Part shown: positions 32,565 to 32,622 of the stretch, in pieces
Layout of the letters: each line of letters starts with the position of its first letter
Numbering within the stretch: position 1 is the first letter of the stretch
Origin: Pseudomonas sp. KK4
GTDB taxonomy: Bacteria; Pseudomonadota; Gammaproteobacteria; Pseudomonadales; Pseudomonadaceae
NCBI RefSeq assembly: GCF_001984065.1
Contig: NZ_LYVP01000059.1
Location: 1 to 32,622, forward strand
Length of the DNA: 32,622 nucleotides
Direction: 5' to 3'
Notes under the pieces: generated by a model
Seen by the model: only the letters and a program-made list of their open reading frames with translations
Told to the model about the DNA's origin: nothing
The model's database searches: none
Position numbers and translations under genes: made by a program

Positions 32565-32587
32565 GTGGGAGCGGGCTTGCTCGCGAA
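32565..32587 (+). repeat. REP unit at the window edge
   Basis: A single copy of the same REP unit as at 4-26, in the same orientation. Its inverted partner, if present, would lie beyond the window end. No gene is seen in the last 68 bp. Confidence 0.85.
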
Positions 32588-32622
32588 GGCGGTGGGTCAG
32601 CTACTTTAATGCCATCTGACAC

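Noticed and set aside
1..32622. CRISPR array, prophage, integrase, IS element or toxin-antitoxin pair.
   Set aside because: The only repeats are REP units with irregular placement. No transposase, integrase, cas or toxin-like product was seen on either strand.

Overview
The window looks like chromosomal DNA of a Pseudomonas from the fluorescens group. The evidence is the canonical pseudomonad TCA block (gltA divergent from sdhCDAB-sucAB-lpd-sucCD), moderately GC-rich coding sequence, high-identity Pseudomonas-type proteins (HtpG, Hda, PurM/PurN, SdhA) and scattered REP doublets of the type common in fluorescent pseudomonads. I see no phage, transposase, integrase, CRISPR array, tRNA or rRNA. 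The species assignment is inference.

Layout. 1-2290: a REP doublet, then an acetate-uptake operon (DUF485 protein and ActP) ending in a strong terminator. 2450-15594: central carbon block. gltA runs leftwards. From a shared 364-bp control region sdhCDAB runs rightwards, followed by sucA-sucB-lpd (2-oxoglutarate dehydrogenase) and sucCD (succinyl-CoA synthetase), closed by a terminator after sucD. The intergenic gaps sucB-lpd and lpd-sucC are packed with hairpins. 15595-17350: decayed REP pair and a branched-chain amino acid carrier (brnQ) with a structured leader. 17400-18730: REP doublet, a DUF599 membrane protein overlapping a MAPEG membrane protein, terminator. 18750-20070: a small alanine-rich lipoprotein (minus strand) and two overlapping hotdog thioesterases. 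20058-22092: htpG with a good heat-shock (sigma-32) promoter match lying in the end of the preceding gene. 22123-25169: dienelactone hydrolase, REP doublet, then minus-strand pirin, OsmC-like and DUF3108 genes. 25178-26886: purM-purN (minus), overlapping by 4 bp. 27270-30321: DUF2066 protein, AI-2E-family membrane protein, hda. 30536-31885: two tandem NlpC/P60 lipoproteins. 31901-32554: an O-methyltransferase, with a final REP unit at the edge.

How the genes work together. Acetate taken up by ActP enters the TCA cycle as acetyl-CoA at GltA. The sdh-suc block supplies the 2-oxoglutarate to fumarate steps, with Lpd as E3. purM and purN are two steps of IMP synthesis. Hda with the clamp controls DnaA-ATP. 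Most of the rest are envelope or stress functions.

There is no obviously new gene system here. The parts worth a second look are regulatory: the sdhC start (a GTG mini-ORF with an A8 tract overlapping the real GTG), competing hairpins between lpd and sucC, a two-state leader in front of brnQ, a sigma-32 promoter inside a thioesterase gene, an AlgU-like promoter at a small lipoprotein, and a promoter that fires straight into a terminator between the two NlpC/P60 genes. All functions are read from sequence motifs and family knowledge; no database search was run.
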